Assembly (NCBI GenBank): GCA_027009095.1
Contig: JALVDG010000023.1
Span: forward strand, 1 to 5,742
Source of the DNA: Thiotrichaceae bacterium
GTDB lineage: Bacteria; Pseudomonadota; Gammaproteobacteria; Thiotrichales; Thiotrichaceae
DNA length: 5,742 nt
Reading direction: 5' to 3'
The notes under the pieces are model-generated. The model was not told the DNA's origin and did no database searches. It worked only from the letters and a program-made list of their open reading frames with translations. A program made the position numbers and the translations under genes. Positions 5,654 to 5,742 of this stretch are shown piece after piece; the stretch's first letter is position 1, and each line of letters begins with the position of its first letter.

Positions 5654-5742
5654 ACACTATAGGGAGTAACCATTAGGTTAGGAATATCTACGCTCTTTAA
5701 AAGAACTTCTGATTAAGTCGGAAAGAGTTTCTCGACGGGTAA

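Larger units (their letters stand above)
5313..5742. other. Gene-free, structured upstream region of the dsrC-like/dnaK unit
   Basis: No convincing gene was found on either strand; short frames of up to 30 codons lack ribosome binding sites. The region is very AT-rich and contains several separate signals: a palindrome at 5397-5412, an A/T-rich hairpin at 5425-5451, a direct repeat (5488-5503, 5638-5653), small inverted repeats such as ATCCTT/AAGGAT (5499-5513) and a nested stem at 5693-5727 (CTCTTT with AAAGAG, and ACTT with AAGT inside). It must contain the minus-strand promoter for the DsrC-like gene, but I see no clear -35/-10 pair or sigma-32 site. A small RNA cannot be excluded. Confidence 0.6.

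Overview
The window comes from an AT-rich bacterial chromosome, most likely a gammaproteobacterium. The DnaK is of the proteobacterial type, with the classic signatures and a C-terminus ending in acidic residues plus AEFEEVK. A DsrC/TusE-family gene beside it hints at a lineage with sulfur metabolism, such as the Thiotrichales/Beggiatoaceae kind. That placement is an inference and the genus cannot be named from the sequence.

All five confident genes lie on the minus strand, so they read from high to low coordinates. From 5742 to 5313 there is a 430-base stretch without a convincing gene. It holds AT-rich hairpins, a 16-base direct repeat (15 of 16 identical, 150 bases apart) and a TGTCA-N6-TGACA palindrome, and presumably contains the promoter of the block. 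Then come a DsrC-like protein with a cysteine-rich insert (5312-4782), DnaK (4730-2838), a secreted YfdX-like protein (2676-1639), a two-helix membrane protein of unknown function (1530-949) and a Crp/Fnr-family regulator (899-141). At the left edge the last codons of a possible plus-strand gene (1-84) converge on the regulator, with palindromes between them that could act as a two-way terminator.

Two non-coding elements stand out. Between dnaK and the YfdX-like gene is a 72-base element with perfect 12-base terminal inverted repeats beginning GTAA, flanked by 8-base direct repeats TTTTTAAT. This is the signature of a miniature transposable element, with ends like those of the IS66 family. 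Between the YfdX-like gene and the membrane-protein gene is a perfect 16-base-pair hairpin with a T-rich tail, only a few bases from the ribosome binding site of the next gene.

Read together, the genes suggest a stress or protein-quality module: a cytoplasmic Hsp70 without its usual grpE/dnaJ neighbours, a periplasmic YfdX-type protein (a family linked to acid and heat stress loci), a DsrC-like protein that has lost the C-terminal redox cysteines, a membrane protein and a regulator. The 51-base and 49-base gaps make dsrC-like/dnaK and membrane protein/regulator likely pairs. That all five work together is a hypothesis from position only.
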